Part shown: piece by piece, positions 43,832-51,888 of the stretch | How positions within the stretch are numbered: the stretch's first letter is position 1 | Layout: each line of letters opens with the position of its first letter | NCBI RefSeq assembly: GCF_030767025.1 | Contig: NZ_JASITE010000024.1 | Coordinates: forward strand, 29,249 to 93,248 | Direction: 5' to 3' | Length of the DNA: 64,000 nucleotides | Source: Nocardia sp. CC227C | GTDB taxonomy: Bacteria; Actinomycetota; Actinomycetes; Mycobacteriales; Mycobacteriaceae | The notes under the pieces: model-generated | The model's database searches: none | Told to the model about the DNA's origin: nothing | Seen by the model: only the letters and a program-made list of their open reading frames with translations | Made by a program: the position numbers and the translations under genes

Positions 43832-44536
43832 GTGCAACCCTCCCATCCGAACCGGCCCCTGCCTCCCCGGGAGCGCCTGGCGAGTGCGCGCCTGTACCTG
43901 TGCACCGACGCGCGCCGGGATACCGGGGATCTGGCGGCGTTCGCCGAGGCGGCGCTGGCCGGGGGCGTAGACATCATTCAGCTGCGGGACAAGGGGTCGG
44001 CCGGGGAGAAGCAGTTCGGCACCCTGGAGGCCAAGGCCGAGCTGGGCGCGCTGGCCGAGCTGAAGGCGGCCGCGCGGCGGCACGGGGCGCTGGTGGCGGT
44101 GAACGACCGCGCCGACGTGGCCTTCGCGGCGGGGGCGGATGTGCTGCATCTGGGACAGCACGATCTGCCGCCCTGGTACGCCCGTCATATTCTCGGCCCG
44201 GATGTGGTGATCGGCCGCTCCACGCACAATCGCGCCCAGGCCGGACTCGCCGCCATCGACGAGCACATCGACTACTTCTGCACCGGCCCGGTCTGGGACA
44301 CCCCCACCAAGCCCGGCCGCACCGCCTCCGGCCTGGATCTGATCCGCTCCACCGCCGAGGCCCATCCGACGCGGCCGTGGTTCGCCATCGGCGGCATCGA
44401 CGATCAGCGGCTGCCGGAGGTGCTCGAGGCCGGTGCGACCCGTGTGGTCGTCGTCCGCGCCATCACCCGGGCCGACGATCCGGAAGCGGCCGCGCGCGCC
44501 CTGAAGCAGCGGCTGCTCGACAACGCCGCCCGCTGA
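43832..44536 (+). CDS. thiE: thiamine-phosphate synthase
   Basis: This encodes 234 residues from the GTG at 43832. ThiE joins the pyrimidine pyrophosphate and thiazole phosphate. The TIM-barrel signatures are ARLYLCTDAR, VDIIQLRDKG, VAVNDRADVAF and TGPVWDTPTKPGR, all with the usual phosphate-binding residues. I preferred the GTG over an ATG 69 bases upstream because the extra sequence is not like the family. It corresponds to Rv0414c and is divergent from thiO as in mycobacteria. Confidence 0.95.
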   Translation: MQPSHPNRPLPPRERLASARLYLCTDARRDTGDLAAFAEAALAGGVDIIQLRDKGSAGEKQFGTLEAKAELGALAELKAAARRHGALVAVNDRADVAFAAGADVLHLGQHDLPPWYARHILGPDVVIGRSTHNRAQAGLAAIDEHIDYFCTGPVWDTPTKPGRTASGLDLIRSTAEAHPTRPWFAIGGIDDQRLPEVLEAGATRVVVVRAITRADDPEAAARALKQRLLDNAAR

Positions 44537-44540
44537 GCAC

Positions 44541-44972
44541 TCAGCCGTAGAGTTCGACGAACCGGTCCAGGGACCGTTCGATATCGCCGCGTAGGGCCTT
44601 GGCGACCACCGATCCGATCGGACCGAACAGCGGTGCGCCCCCGAGTTCGAAATTGGCGGTGACCTTGGAGCCGGACCCGGCCGCTGCCACATCGAGCTGG
44701 ATGCCGAATTTGGTGCCGCCGATGCCCGAACCGGTGAGCACCAGGCGGTTCGGCGGTTCGGCGTCTTTGACGACCCAGGTGACGCGGTTGCGGAAGCCCT
44801 TGACGGTGGCCACGCCGACCAGCCGGGTACCGGGGGTGAGGTCGTCGGGCACGGTGCCGCGCCAGCCCTCGTGCAGGGTCAGCCACTTGTCGAGTTCGGG
44901 CAGGTCGGAGGCGCGGGCCCAGGCCAGCTCGGGCGCGATGGGGACGTCTACGGAGACCTTCAGCTTTGCCAC
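44541..44972 (-). CDS. SRPBCC-family protein, Rv0910-like
   Basis: This encodes 143 residues from a GTG at 44972 giving MAKLKVSVDVPI. The START/SRPBCC fold is shown by the N-terminal strand, ASDLPELDKWLTLHEGW and a C-terminal helix ALRGDIERSLDRFVEL. It closely follows the pattern of Rv0910 as I remember it, a protein reported as the toxin of an Rv0909-Rv0910 pair. No antitoxin-like gene is next to it here, so a toxin role is doubtful; a ligand-binding or lipid-related role fits equally. It is convergent with thiE, 4 bases apart. Confidence 0.78.
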   Translation of the reverse strand: MAKLKVSVDVPIAPELAWARASDLPELDKWLTLHEGWRGTVPDDLTPGTRLVGVATVKGFRNRVTWVVKDAEPPNRLVLTGSGIGGTKFGIQLDVAAAGSGSKVTANFELGGAPLFGPIGSVVAKALRGDIERSLDRFVELYG

Positions 44973-45030
44973 GTACTGGATGGTATCTGTTACATGACGT
45001 AGCTCTAATGAACGGGGGCGGTGAAGTCGC

Positions 45031-45856
45031 CTACCCGACCGGCTCCAGCCGAATGGGGACGCCATTGAGGTGCGACATCCCCGCCAGCCGCTCCACATCC
45101 GACACCTCGGTCGACATCAGGTCGTTGACATTGGCCCCACCCGCGGCATTGGCCCGCCGCCAGCCGCCGTGATGCCCCCACCCGTGCGGAATCGCCACCG
45201 CCCCCTCGGTCATATCCTCGCTGAGCCGGGCGATCACCTCGATGGAGCCGTGCGCGGAGCTGACCCGGCACCGCTCACCGTCGGAGATCCCCGCCGCGGC
45301 AGCGTCTTTGGGATTGATCCGGGCGGCATGCTCGCGATCCCCGCGCATGAGCGCTTCCACATTGTGCATCCACGAGTTGTGGGATTTCAGCTCGCGCATG
45401 CCGATGACCCGCAGCGGGTAGTCGGGATCGGCGGCGGGTGTCGTGAGTTCCCGCAGCTCGGCGATGATCGGCGCGGGAGCCAGCCGCACCCGACCGCCCT
45501 TGTGTCGCACCATTTCCCCCAGCACCCCGGTGTCGATGTGGTCGGCAAGCACCACCCCGTGCGGATGTCGGCGCAGCATGCTCAGGCTCACACCGCCCCG
45601 GCGCGTCGAGCGCGGTATCCCACGACACCCGCTCGAAATCCCCGGACGCGGTGCGCCGCAACGGATACAGCACGCGATCCGGATCGTTCTGGATCGCGCT
45701 GAACGCGATGTCCTTGGGACAGGCGAAGCCGCGGGAGAGCGGATGCCGCTCGTCGGCGCGCAGCCGGACCAGCCGCCCGTCCTCGACGGTGGCGATCAGC
45801 CCGCGGAGCGGTTCGCAGATCCGGCAGAAGGTGGCAATCTCACGGGTGCTGCTCAC
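45031..45856 (-). pseudogene. molybdopterin oxidoreductase with large internal deletion
   Basis: The first 84 codons (45856 to 45605, GTG start) match the N-terminal iron-sulfur and MGD domain of molybdopterin oxidoreductases: FCRICEPLRGLIATVEDGRL, RGFACPK, NDPDRVLYPLRRT, VSWDTALD. The frame then breaks. From about 45600 another frame gives the C-terminal MGD-binding domain (RVIGMRELKSHNSWMHN, then INPKDAAAAGISDGE). Some 400-450 residues of the catalytic middle are missing. One cluster cysteine is also lost: CxxCxxxC has become CRICEPLR. Its start overlaps the end of mutT3 by 17 bases, so it was once coupled to it. Confidence 0.8.
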
Positions 45857-46526
45857 CCTCTCGAGACAACACCTGCGCCAGCGTGAGCAACAACACATTT
45901 CCGGCCAGATTCGAGGCCGCCGGTATGGATTCACTGATTCGAGCGGCCGGCTCGCCGTCGCCCTCGGTATGCAGCCAGACGAACCCGTGATCGGCCAGAT
46001 CGAGGGTGCGGGGCAGCGCCGCGGCAACCGCCGGGGCATCGTTCAGCCCGGTGAAGGCCACCCGCTTCGGCGCGGCGCGCAGGGTCGGCCAGGCGGCGGC
46101 GAAACCGGGGTGCAGCGGGCGCGCCATCACCTCGTCCTCGGGGACCCAGGCCAGTGCCGTACTCTCGGCGTTCCCGCGGGTCCGCAGGGGTTCGGCGGCA
46201 TCGGCGACGACCGTGGTGTAGGTCCAGCCGCCGGGTGCGGTCGCGGTGACCCGGCAGCCGCGCACCCGAATGGACGCGGCCCGGATGCCCGCCTCCTCCT
46301 CGGCCTCCCGGACGGCGGCGTGCACGGTGGTCTCGTGACTGTCGCGAGCACCGCCGGGCAGCGCCCAGGTGCCGCCCTGATGGCTCCAGGCCGCGCGGTG
46401 CTGGAGCAGCACCGCCGCACCTCCGCCCGCCAGCGGGGCGCGCAGCAACAGTCCGGCAGCACCGAATCGGCCCCATTGGCGGGTGCCGTCGGGGCTGTCC
46501 GCCCAGCCGTCGCCGTCACCACGCAT
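45840..46526 (-). CDS. mutT3: NUDIX hydrolase, MutT3-like
   Basis: This encodes 228 residues. The Nudix box is complete: G59, E65, R73-E74, E77-E78 and G80 in GGARDSHE...REAEEEAGI. Family members hydrolyse nucleoside diphosphates linked to other moieties; MutT3 (Rv0413) is a house-cleaning candidate for oxidised nucleotides. The C-terminal 60 residues (ADHGFVWLHTEG onward) are typical of the actinobacterial subgroup. It lies beside the glnX operon, divergent, as in mycobacteria. The molybdopterin pseudogene follows with overlap. Confidence 0.9.
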   Translation of the reverse strand: MRGDGDGWADSPDGTRQWGRFGAAGLLLRAPLAGGGAAVLLQHRAAWSHQGGTWALPGGARDSHETTVHAAVREAEEEAGIRAASIRVRGCRVTATAPGGWTYTTVVADAAEPLRTRGNAESTALAWVPEDEVMARPLHPGFAAAWPTLRAAPKRVAFTGLNDAPAVAAALPRTLDLADHGFVWLHTEGDGEPAARISESIPAASNLAGNVLLLTLAQVLSREGEQHP

Positions 46527-46668
46527 TCGTCACATCCTCCACCTGCTCCACGCCACGGGCGGCGACCCACGGAAGGGTGTTCGCCGCGCCGCGGCACCGG
46601 TAGGACCACAATATGCTCAATCGACCGATAGCGGTCGAGCGATCGTTTCCGGCCAGTGGGAGGTGAGC

Positions 46669-47997
46669 ATGGCTCGCATCGAGCAGCAGCGGCTCGACGA
46701 GCTGTCGCCGCGCGCGGCGGCCGCCCTGGTGCGGGAACGGCTCGACACCACCGAGCTGCGTGCCTTCGCCCGCTCCTCCCCCGCCAAGCTGATCGCCATC
46801 GGATTGCTGCTGCTGGGTTTGTGCGTGGCGGCGGGCGCGGTCACCGCGACCAGCGTGAACGACCGGCAGCAGGCCCTCGACGCCCTGCTCGACCAGGCCG
46901 AACCGGATGCGAATTCGGCGCAGCGGCTCTACACCGCGCTGTCGGTGGCCGACGCCTCGGCCGGGACCGCCTTCATTTCCGGCGGGCTGGAACCGAAGCC
47001 GGTGCGCGAACAGTACAACCGGGCCATCGGGGAGGCGGCCGCGGAACTGGTGACCCACTCCAACTACTCCAGCGCCGACGACACGCAACTGCGCACCGGC
47101 ATCGCGAGCGGGCTGCCCGTGTACACGGGGCTCATCGAGACCGCGCGGGCCAACAACCGTGCCGGTCAGCCGGTGGGGCCCGCCTACCTCAGCGAGGCGT
47201 CGCATCTCATGCAGGCCACGCTGCTGCCCATGGCCCAGCGGTTGCAGGAGAACCGCGCGGCCGCCATCAGCGAGATCCAGCGCACCCATGTGCGCCCGCC
47301 GTGGCCGGCCATCGCACTGCCGCTGCTGGCGGTGGCGGCGCTCATCGCGGCGCAGCTGTTCCTGGCCCGGCATTGGAACCGGGTCCTCAATCCCGGGCTG
47401 CTGCTGGCCACCTGCACCATGGTGATCCTGCTGGCCTGGACGGTGGTGGCGGGCGGCATCTCCGCGGTCGCGACCACCGATGCCCGCGACAACGGCTCCG
47501 GGCCGACCGCGACGCTCACCGAGAGCCGCATCCTGGCGCAGCAGGCCCGCACCGCCGAAACCCTCAAACTGGTGCGCCGCGACGCCGGCAGCGACTACGA
47601 CCGCACCTACGACGCGGCCATGAACCGGCTGCACGAGCTACTCACCGGCTATCCGTCGCACGCGCCCGCCGCCGCCGAGATCACCCATGCCGTCGGCGCG
47701 CTGGACCGCTGGCGCGCGGCACATCAGCGGATGAACGAGGCGCTGGGGCGCGGCGACTTCATCGGCGCGGGGGCGGTGGCCATCGGGCCGGGAGCCGATG
47801 AGGCGGGCGCGCAGGTGGCGGCGCTGGACCGGGCGCTGGCCGACGGCATCGCCGCCACCCGGAACGCATTGCGCCAGGACACCGCACACGCCGCCCGGGT
47901 GCTCGATCTGCTGGCCCCGGGCGCGCTCGTGCTGGCCACCGCGGCGGCCGTGCTGGTGGCGGTCGGCCTGTGGCCTCGACTACGGGAGTACCGATGA
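46669..47997 (+). CDS. glnX: GlnX-like transmembrane sensor protein (Rv0412c-like)
   Basis: This encodes 442 residues with about four membrane helices (near 40-62, 210-230, 243-265 and 415-435). Two external domains lie between helices 1-2 and 3-4; both are helical and resemble receptor sensing domains. It heads the conserved trio with glnH and pknG. In mycobacteria GlnX links external GlnH to cytoplasmic PknG for aspartate/glutamate sensing. The start is ATG at 46669, 5 bases after GGGAGG; a GTG at 46663 is possible. Its stop overlaps the glnH start by 4 bases. Confidence 0.88.
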   Translation: MARIEQQRLDELSPRAAAALVRERLDTTELRAFARSSPAKLIAIGLLLLGLCVAAGAVTATSVNDRQQALDALLDQAEPDANSAQRLYTALSVADASAGTAFISGGLEPKPVREQYNRAIGEAAAELVTHSNYSSADDTQLRTGIASGLPVYTGLIETARANNRAGQPVGPAYLSEASHLMQATLLPMAQRLQENRAAAISEIQRTHVRPPWPAIALPLLAVAALIAAQLFLARHWNRVLNPGLLLATCTMVILLAWTVVAGGISAVATTDARDNGSGPTATLTESRILAQQARTAETLKLVRRDAGSDYDRTYDAAMNRLHELLTGYPSHAPAAAEITHAVGALDRWRAAHQRMNEALGRGDFIGAGAVAIGPGADEAGAQVAALDRALADGIAATRNALRQDTAHAARVLDLLAPGALVLATAAAVLVAVGLWPRLREYR

Positions 47998-48956
47998 GAC
48001 GCCGACTGCTCCTGCTCGTCCTCGCGGCGCTGGTGGCCGCCGGATGCCACGGCGAGGACAGCGCAGCGCCGCCGCCAACCCGCGTACCCAGCTTCACCGA
48101 TCCGCCGTTGCCGTCGGGAGCCGTTGCCGCCCAGCCGCATTCGTCACCGCCGCCGGAGCAGGTCAGCTGCCCCGACCCGACCGCCAGCCTGCGCCCGGAC
48201 GGGCGCGGCGGCCCCGCCGTGGACGCCATCCGCGCCCGCGGACGCCTGCTCGTCGGACTCGATCCGGGCAGCAATCTGTTCAGCTTCCGCGATCCCGCCA
48301 CCGGCACCCTGTCCGGCTTCGACGTGGGCATCGCCCGGGAGATCGCCCGGGATCTGCTGGGCGATCCGGAGAAGATCGAGTACCGCATCCTGGGCTCGGC
48401 CGACCGCGAGCAGGCGCTGACCGAGCACACCGTGGACGTGGTGGTGAAGACCATGACCATCACCTGTGAACGGCGAGAGCGGGTGTCGTTCTCGACCTCG
48501 TATCTACAGGCGCACCAGCGGGTGCTGACCGTGCGCGACTCCGGCATCGGCGGGCTGGCCGATCTGGCGGGGCGGCGGGTGTGCGTGGTGGGCGGCACCA
48601 CTTCGCTGGACCGGATTCGCCGCCAGCAGCCCGCCGCGTCCATTCTCACCGTGCCGAGTTGGGCCGACTGCCTGGTGGTACTCCAGCAGCGGCAGGTGGA
48701 CGCCATCAGCACCGACGACACCATTCTGGCCGGGCTGGCGGTGCAGGATCCGCTCACGGTCGTGACCGGGGAGGACCTCAGTACCGAGCAGTACGGCATC
48801 GGCATTCCGAAGGATCGCGACGATCTGGTGCGCTTCGTCAACGGCACCCTGGAACGCATTCGCGGCGACGGCACCTGGGACCGCCTCTACCAGCGCTGGC
48901 TGGCCCCGCAACTCGGCACCGCCGCCGTCCCCCCGCCGCCGAGATACCGGGACTGA
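47994..48956 (+). CDS. glnH: GlnH-like amino-acid-binding lipoprotein
   Basis: This encodes 320 residues. The signal peptide ends in lipobox LVAAGC with C18 as the lipid-anchored residue. A Pro/Ser-rich linker (about 25-60) leads to a solute-binding domain of the glutamine/aspartate family: VGLDPGSNLFSFRDP, GFDVGIAREIARDLLG and TEHTVDVVVKTMTIT. It is expected to bind acidic amino acids outside the membrane and signal through GlnX to PknG. ATGA overlap with glnX and a 3-base gap before pknG show one transcript. Confidence 0.92.
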   Translation: MRRRLLLLVLAALVAAGCHGEDSAAPPPTRVPSFTDPPLPSGAVAAQPHSSPPPEQVSCPDPTASLRPDGRGGPAVDAIRARGRLLVGLDPGSNLFSFRDPATGTLSGFDVGIAREIARDLLGDPEKIEYRILGSADREQALTEHTVDVVVKTMTITCERRERVSFSTSYLQAHQRVLTVRDSGIGGLADLAGRRVCVVGGTTSLDRIRRQQPAASILTVPSWADCLVVLQQRQVDAISTDDTILAGLAVQDPLTVVTGEDLSTEQYGIGIPKDRDDLVRFVNGTLERIRGDGTWDRLYQRWLAPQLGTAAVPPPPRYRD

Positions 48957-48959
48957 GCC

Positions 48960-51635
48960 ATGAGCGAACCGTCCGAACGCCAGCGGGGCAGCGACGGCGC
49001 ACCGGAGCGCTCCGGCGACGCCGAGGCGGGTGCGACCGAATACACCGCCCGCCCACGCCGATCCGACGAACCCGGCGACGGCACCGAACCAGCCGCCCGG
49101 CGCACGCCTTCCGGCGAACCGGGCGGCAATACCGAACTCGCCGCCCGCCGAGCCCCCTCCGAGGAACACGGCGGCGATACCGAATACACCGCCCGCCGGA
49201 CACCTTCCGAGGAACACGGCGGCGATACCGAATACACCGCCCGCCGAGCACCCTCCGGCGAACCAGACGGTGACACCGAATTCGTGCGGCGTGGGAACCG
49301 CGCGGACGAGGCCGGTGAGGGCACCGAACTCACGCCACGGCCGACGCCCGGTGGCGATCCCGCGGCGTCGCCCGGCACCGTGGCGGTCGGCCGGACGCCG
49401 GAAGGCTGGGACGGTGTCGAGACCGCCGACGCCACCCACGACCGATCCCACACCGAACCCCGGGTGCCGACGCGGCCCTCGCAGCGCAGCGGCCGGATGA
49501 CCCGGCCCCGGCCCACCGTGCGGCGGCTCGGGGCCGGGCTGGTGACCATTCCGACCGTGGAACCGGTGGATCCGGCCGCGGTGGTCATGCAGGATCCGGT
49601 GGTCGCGGAGGGCCGCCGCTTCTGCTGGCGCTGCGGCAAACCCGTGGGCCGGGCCACCCCGACCAGGCCGTCCACCACCGAGGGCACCTGCGAGACCTGC
49701 GGTGCGCCTTACGATTTCCGGCCCGGACTGCACCCCGGCGACCGGGTGGCGGGCCAGTACGAGATCCAGGGCTGCCTCGCCCACGGCGGGCTGGGCTGGA
49801 TCTACCTCGCCATCGACCGCAATGTCAGCGACCGCTGGGTGGTGCTCAAGGGCCTGTTGCACGCCGGTGACACCGAGGCGCAGGCGGTGGCGATGGCGGA
49901 GCGGCAGTTCCTGGCCGAGGTGGTGCACCCGAGCATCGTCAAGATCCACAACTTCGTGGAACATCCGGGGCGGGACGGCAATCCGGTCGGCTACATCGTG
50001 ATGGAGTACGTCGGCGGGCGCTCGCTGCGCAATATGCTCGACGCGCACCCCGCCCCGGAGCGCATGCCGGTCACCGAGGCCATCGCCTATGTGCTGGAGG
50101 TGCTTCCGGCCCTGGACTACCTGCATTCGCTCGGCCTGGCGTACAACGACCTCAAGCCCGACAACATCATGGTGACCGAGGACCGGGTGGAACTCATCGA
50201 CCTGGGCGCGGTCGCCGCGTTCGAGTCCTACGGAAACCTGTACGGCACCAGGGGTTTCCAGGCTCCGGAGATTGCCCGCACCGGCCCAACGGTGGCCTCG
50301 GACATCTACACGGTGGGCCGCACGCTCGCGGTGCTCACCCTGAACGTGCCCATGCAGCAGGGCGCGTACTGCGACGGCGTCCCGAGCCCGGACGAGCAGC
50401 CGGTGCTGGCCCGCCACGAGTTCTTCCACCGGCTGCTGCTGCGCGCCACCGACCCCGATCCCGCGCGCCGCTTCCCCACCGCACGCGTCTTCGCCAATCA
50501 GCTCACCGGGGTGCTTCGCGAGATCCTGGCCGTCGAGACCGGCACCGAGCATCCGCAGCTGTCCACCCTGTTCAGCCCGCCCCGGACCTGTTTCGGCACG
50601 GCGGAATACGTGGCGCAGACCGACGGGCTGGTGGACGGTCTGGAACGCGACACCCTGCTGCGCGCCCGGGATGTGGCGGCGGCATTGCAGGTGCCGTTGA
50701 TCGATCCGGCCGACCCCTCCGCGCCGCTGCTGGCGGGTGCGGCGCACCCCGAGCCCCGGCACGCCCTCGACGAACTGCGCCACGCCCGCCAGCGCGCCGG
50801 AGCCGAACCCGGCGGGGCGCCGGCCAGTTTCGAACTGGAGGTGACCCTGGCCGAAGCGCGGGCGCACCTGGATCTCGGCGAACCGGCCGCCGCCCGCCTG
50901 CTGCTGGACCGGCTCGGCGACACCGCGGCGCCGCCCGCCTCGGACTGGCGCGTCGACTGGTATCTCGGCGTCGCTGAACTGCTGGACCTGGACTACGAGC
51001 GCGCCTTCGGGCGCTTCGACGCGGTGCTCCAAGCGCTGCCGGGCGAGATCGCGCCCAAGCTGGCCCTGGCCGCCACCGCGGAACTGATTCTGCAGCACTG
51101 GGATTCCGATGATCCCGAGCAGTGGCGCGAATTCGCGGAGCGGTACTACGCCACCGTCTGGCGCACCGACCGGGGCGTGGTGGCCGCCGCCTTCGGCCTG
51201 GCCCGCCAGCTCGCCGCCGCCGGTGACATCGCCGCCGCCGTCGGCGCCCTGGACCAGGTGCCCCCGGCTTCCCGCTACTACGCCGACGCCCGCATGACCG
51301 CCATCCTCATGCTGCTGACCTCCGCCCCCGTCGACGAGTTGGACGAGACCACACTGCATATCGCGGCCGCCCGCGTCCAGGCGCTGCCGCCGGGCGAGAG
51401 CCGCACCGGCCAGCTGCGGGTGCTGGTGCTCGGCACCGCCCTGGGCTGGCTCCAGGCGGGCCGCACACCGAAGTCGCCGGACGCCGAGATCTTCCGCGCC
51501 CCGTTCACCGAACGCGAGCTGCGCCGCGGCATCGAAGCGGATCTGCGCGCCCTGGCCCGTTCCGCACCCGGGCGCACCCACCGTTACGCGCTGGTGGATC
51601 TGGCGAACGCGATCCGCGCGAAATCCTGGATCTGA
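48960..51635 (+). CDS. pknG: serine/threonine protein kinase PknG
   Basis: This encodes 891 residues, about 140 more than M. tuberculosis PknG. Residues 1-126 are a repeat tail with seven Thr-Glu motifs at T26, 42, 58, 74, 90, 106 and 122. A rubredoxin-like module has C222, C225, C244 and C247. The kinase domain follows, with nucleotide loop HGGLGWIYLA, K297, the non-RD catalytic D397 and N402 in YNDLKPDN, and metal D414 in DLG. A helical TPR region runs from about residue 560 to the end. PknG phosphorylates GarA to control glutamate metabolism; phosphorylated N-terminal threonines dock the GarA FHA domain. The extra length lies in that tail. Confidence 0.95.
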   Translation: MSEPSERQRGSDGAPERSGDAEAGATEYTARPRRSDEPGDGTEPAARRTPSGEPGGNTELAARRAPSEEHGGDTEYTARRTPSEEHGGDTEYTARRAPSGEPDGDTEFVRRGNRADEAGEGTELTPRPTPGGDPAASPGTVAVGRTPEGWDGVETADATHDRSHTEPRVPTRPSQRSGRMTRPRPTVRRLGAGLVTIPTVEPVDPAAVVMQDPVVAEGRRFCWRCGKPVGRATPTRPSTTEGTCETCGAPYDFRPGLHPGDRVAGQYEIQGCLAHGGLGWIYLAIDRNVSDRWVVLKGLLHAGDTEAQAVAMAERQFLAEVVHPSIVKIHNFVEHPGRDGNPVGYIVMEYVGGRSLRNMLDAHPAPERMPVTEAIAYVLEVLPALDYLHSLGLAYNDLKPDNIMVTEDRVELIDLGAVAAFESYGNLYGTRGFQAPEIARTGPTVASDIYTVGRTLAVLTLNVPMQQGAYCDGVPSPDEQPVLARHEFFHRLLLRATDPDPARRFPTARVFANQLTGVLREILAVETGTEHPQLSTLFSPPRTCFGTAEYVAQTDGLVDGLERDTLLRARDVAAALQVPLIDPADPSAPLLAGAAHPEPRHALDELRHARQRAGAEPGGAPASFELEVTLAEARAHLDLGEPAAARLLLDRLGDTAAPPASDWRVDWYLGVAELLDLDYERAFGRFDAVLQALPGEIAPKLALAATAELILQHWDSDDPEQWREFAERYYATVWRTDRGVVAAAFGLARQLAAAGDIAAAVGALDQVPPASRYYADARMTAILMLLTSAPVDELDETTLHIAAARVQALPPGESRTGQLRVLVLGTALGWLQAGRTPKSPDAEIFRAPFTERELRRGIEADLRALARSAPGRTHRYALVDLANAIRAKSWI
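49011..49337 (+). repeat. 48-base tandem repeats in the 5' end of pknG
   Basis: About six to seven imperfect 48-base units encode 16-residue units of the type RRAPSEEHGGDTEYTA. The two central units (about 49149-49244) are nearly identical in DNA; the outer ones diverge. Each unit keeps Thr-Glu at the same place. Confidence 0.85.
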
Positions 51636-51679
51636 TCCCGTCCGGGCATCAACTCGGGGCATCAACTCCGGGCACCAAC

Positions 51680-51790
51680 AGAGCCCGTGTCGCGGGCGGC
51701 TCCGATCGGGGGCAGCCGATCGAATGTGGGCGGAACCGGCGAGGGATGGCTCCGGCCCGACCGCGGTTGTGCTTGCACGACACGGGCTCT
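51680..51790. repeat. inverted repeat between pknG and ackA
   Basis: AGAGCCCGTGTCG (51680-51692) pairs perfectly with CGACACGGGCTCT (51778-51790). Inside is a smaller pair, CGATCGG and CCGATCG. Just before, a 14-base unit GGGCATCAACTC is repeated imperfectly two to three times (about 51652-51680). The whole 250-base gap separates convergent genes and may act as a two-way terminator. Confidence 0.6.
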
Positions 51791-51888
51791 GGCGCGGCCG
51801 GACAGCTGTGTTCCGGCTCGGTGACCACTATGCCGATCGAATGCTGAGAGTTTCGTTAAGACCCAGTTCAGAACTGGTGAAGCAGGTT

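Noticed and set aside
49011..49337. CRISPR array
   Set aside because: The 48-base repeats in pknG are coding, in frame and contiguous, without spacers.
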